Part shown: one piece after another, positions 62,488-64,000 of the stretch
Numbering within the stretch: position 1 is the stretch's first letter
Layout of the letters: each line of letters begins with the position of its first letter
Origin: Aphrocallistes beatrix
Taxonomy: Eukaryota > Porifera > Hexactinellida > Sceptrulophora > Aphrocallistidae
Assembly: GCA_963281255.1 (NCBI GenBank)
Contig: OY725492.1
Location: forward strand, 3,587,104-3,651,103
Direction of reading: 5' to 3'
Length of the DNA: 64,000 nt
The notes under the pieces: generated by a model
The model's database searches: none
What the model was told of the DNA's origin: nothing
Seen by the model: only the letters and a program-made list of their open reading frames with translations
Program-made: the position numbers and the translations under genes

Positions 62488-62610
62488 GCGAATTTGGAGA
62501 GTTGGCACTAGTTATACTCGATTTTTGGAGAGTTGGCATTAGTTCACTGGATTTTTGGAGAGTTGGCATTAGTTCACTGGATTTTTGGAGAGTTGGCATT
62601 AGTTCTAAAT
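62488..62610. repeat. 30-bp minisatellite, about four units
   Basis: Unit TTTTTGGAGAGTTGGCATTAG plus TTCACTGGA, with the first unit diverged (GGCACTAGTTATACTCG). The two middle units are identical. A short open frame on the minus strand here is a product of the repeat. Confidence 0.9.
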
Positions 62611-63060
62611 GATCAATTATTGGTACGAATTTACTCATCGTCGTGCTTCCAAAAATGTCATTCAACCACCCTCTCACGAAATTAAAATGCCACTTTCACA
62701 ATCAATTTGACACTCTTTCAAACTGATAATGCCTACATTATTTAAACCATGATTTTATTGCAATATATTCACATTAATACAAAAATAGTTGATAGACCAA
62801 ATGCACAATCACTATTATCGAGCGACCATTTTCCTTTAACGAATGTCTACTCCCAAAACTCGAGTAGAACTAATGCAGCGACTCCCGACTTTCCCCGCGC
62901 CAAATGACCGGGTTTCGCGGGCTCTATATTAGCGGTTTTTCATTTGGATCCCAGAAATTTAAAAAATTGTGTATACAGATCTGAAATTAAAGTTAATTAA
63001 GGTTTAAGGCATGATGAGATGAAACAGTAATACGCAAGTTCTATCTACAAATCGAAATAA
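62611..63060. other. Claspin 3' flank
   Basis: 450 bp; no feature recognised. Confidence 0.4.
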
Positions 63061-63990
63061 TCAATTAGCATTAAGCAAATGGAAGAAACTGGTTGGTTTA
63101 GTGAATGGAACATCTTTCGGGAACTCAGACTTCAACTTTGCTTTGTTTCCCTGGTGTCCATGGTTAGATAGAGACCTGGAGGAGGGAACCGAGACAGATT
63201 TAGCTAGAGAGGGGACAGAAGAGGAATTATCCTTCGTATCAAGTGACCGGGTAGTCTGGAAGACAAATGCTTTCCTCCCCACAAGGTTGCTATCACTGTT
63301 CGATTCAGAGTGTAGATTTGGGTTCAGTCTAGTGCTCGAACTCAAACTCCGAGAGAGGAGGGAGTTGTGCTTGACGAGGGATTTCCTGATGGAAGGGATA
63401 GTTGTCACCTTCCCGAGGGAAGAAGGGTCACAACTCGACGCACGCAGGAGCGAAGGTCCATCCGCTAGAGGGAGTCTGGGGGTGTCTCCGTACTTCAGAT
63501 CCGAGAGAGTAGAGCCGCTCTTCTTAGCAATGTAATCCTCTCGCTCCACACGCCTCCTCCGCCTCTCTTGACTCATCGACTGGTCCGTGTCATCTCGGAC
63601 CTCTTCCCCCCATTCATGGTCCCCTGAGCTCTCAACGTCATCTTCAAAGTTGAACTTCCTCTTGCGGAACAGCCCATGCTTCATCCTAAGACCGTCCTCA
63701 ACGATGTCTTGTTCCGGTAAGAAACGATCTTTCAACAGCTCCAGGTTCGCCTCATCATCCTCTATCATTATCTTATTGTAGTACTTAGCGTTCACCCTCT
63801 CCACTTCCTCACTCTCAACTGCATCCAGGTCTCCGTCTTCGTACTCGTACTCGTCTAGCTCGCCTCCGAAATCGCTCCCGTACTCCGAGTTCTCTGCTTC
63901 CTGGTCCGACCCGGACAGCTCTGCCTCTCGCTCCTCAAACTCGGCGAGTTTCTGGTACCGCTTCAGTCGCAGTTTGTCTTTCGTCCGCAT
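63061..63990 (-). CDS. CLSPN: Claspin, C-terminal part (runs off the window)
   Basis: Claspin is the replication-fork adaptor that brings CHK1 to ATR. The visible frame is open to the window edge above the Met at 63990 (…PRQ before it), so the true start lies beyond 64000. The 309 visible residues match the conserved claspin C-terminal block: a basic RLKRYQKLAEFEEREAELSGSD, an acidic EYGSDFGGELDEYEYEDGD stretch, then NKIMIEDDEANLELLKDRFL and MKHGLFRKRKFNFEDD, and a late GRKAFVFQT that parallels RNFVFHT. The rest is Ser/Pro-rich and disordered, with many SS and SxS sites suited to phosphorylation. The CHK1-binding repeats would lie upstream, outside the window. The stop is TGA at 63063-63061. 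Confidence 0.82.
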   Translation of the reverse strand: MRTKDKLRLKRYQKLAEFEEREAELSGSDQEAENSEYGSDFGGELDEYEYEDGDLDAVESEEVERVNAKYYNKIMIEDDEANLELLKDRFLPEQDIVEDGLRMKHGLFRKRKFNFEDDVESSGDHEWGEEVRDDTDQSMSQERRRRRVEREDYIAKKSGSTLSDLKYGDTPRLPLADGPSLLRASSCDPSSLGKVTTIPSIRKSLVKHNSLLSRSLSSSTRLNPNLHSESNSDSNLVGRKAFVFQTTRSLDTKDNSSSVPSLAKSVSVPSSRSLSNHGHQGNKAKLKSEFPKDVPFTKPTSFFHLLNAN

Positions 63991-64000
63991 CTGCCGCGGC

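Noticed and set aside
62483..62677. 64-codon open frame with repeated MPTLQKSSEL
   Set aside because: It is the translation of the 30-bp minisatellite.
1..64000. tRNA, rRNA or snRNA genes
   Set aside because: I looked for B-box-like GGTTCGAATCC strings and cloverleaf-sized stems and found none that held up; a tRNAscan/Infernal run would be decisive.

Overview
This is a nuclear segment from a compact, AT-rich animal genome. Metazoan affiliation rests on a TFAP4-type bHLH factor, a KIF1/UNC-104 kinesin relic, a claspin C-terminus, CFAP299, SMIM15, COX20, eIF2A, mitochondrial MRPL1 and OXSM, and an OvoA ovothiol synthase. Coding density is high. Many genes are single ORFs, and the introns that exist have GT-AG ends and run from about 50 bp to 1.6 kb. 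An early-branching or genome-reduced invertebrate fits; a glass-sponge-like genome is my guess only, with no marker that settles it. The standard genetic code applies.

Layout. 0-15 kb: MRPL1 (2 exons), an intact coiled-coil/NHL protein, a pantothenate kinase (3 exons), a decayed NHL fragment, a small UPF0561-like gene (3 exons), OXSM, and a mu-crystallin/ketimine reductase gene whose first intron holds the complete mitochondrial Obg GTPase gene MTG2. 15-24 kb: a caspase, eIF2A, COX20, a 160-bp-arm inverted repeat, a GRAMD4-like membrane protein, and a frameshifted NHL gene. 24-33 kb: pogo-like MITEs, a SMIM15-like protein, TFAP4 and CFAP299. 33.3-36.9 kb: an unprocessed, heavily frameshifted KIF1/UNC-104 pseudogene that has lost most of its motor.

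38-54 kb is the most distinctive part. It holds four intact, single-exon, tandem paralogues of a seven-transmembrane protein with GPCR-like predicted topology that I cannot assign to any known family. They sit in segmentally duplicated units carrying a conserved TATA element. Younger mobile elements interrupt the units, and the sister units show the matching empty sites: a ~1.9 kb long-palindrome element that contains the assembly gap, a fold-back element with GC-rich ends, and a rolling-circle-like insertion with three 140-bp internal repeats.

54-64 kb: an NHL gene interrupted by one in-frame TAG, a ceramide synthase, a hAT-type MITE with an 8-bp target duplication, OvoA, a long hairpin, a 30-bp minisatellite, and the 3' end of claspin, which runs off the window.

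The housekeeping genes do not form a pathway or operon. Shared themes are mitochondrial function (MRPL1, MTG2, COX20, OXSM) and an NHL-repeat family with four members here, only one of them undamaged.
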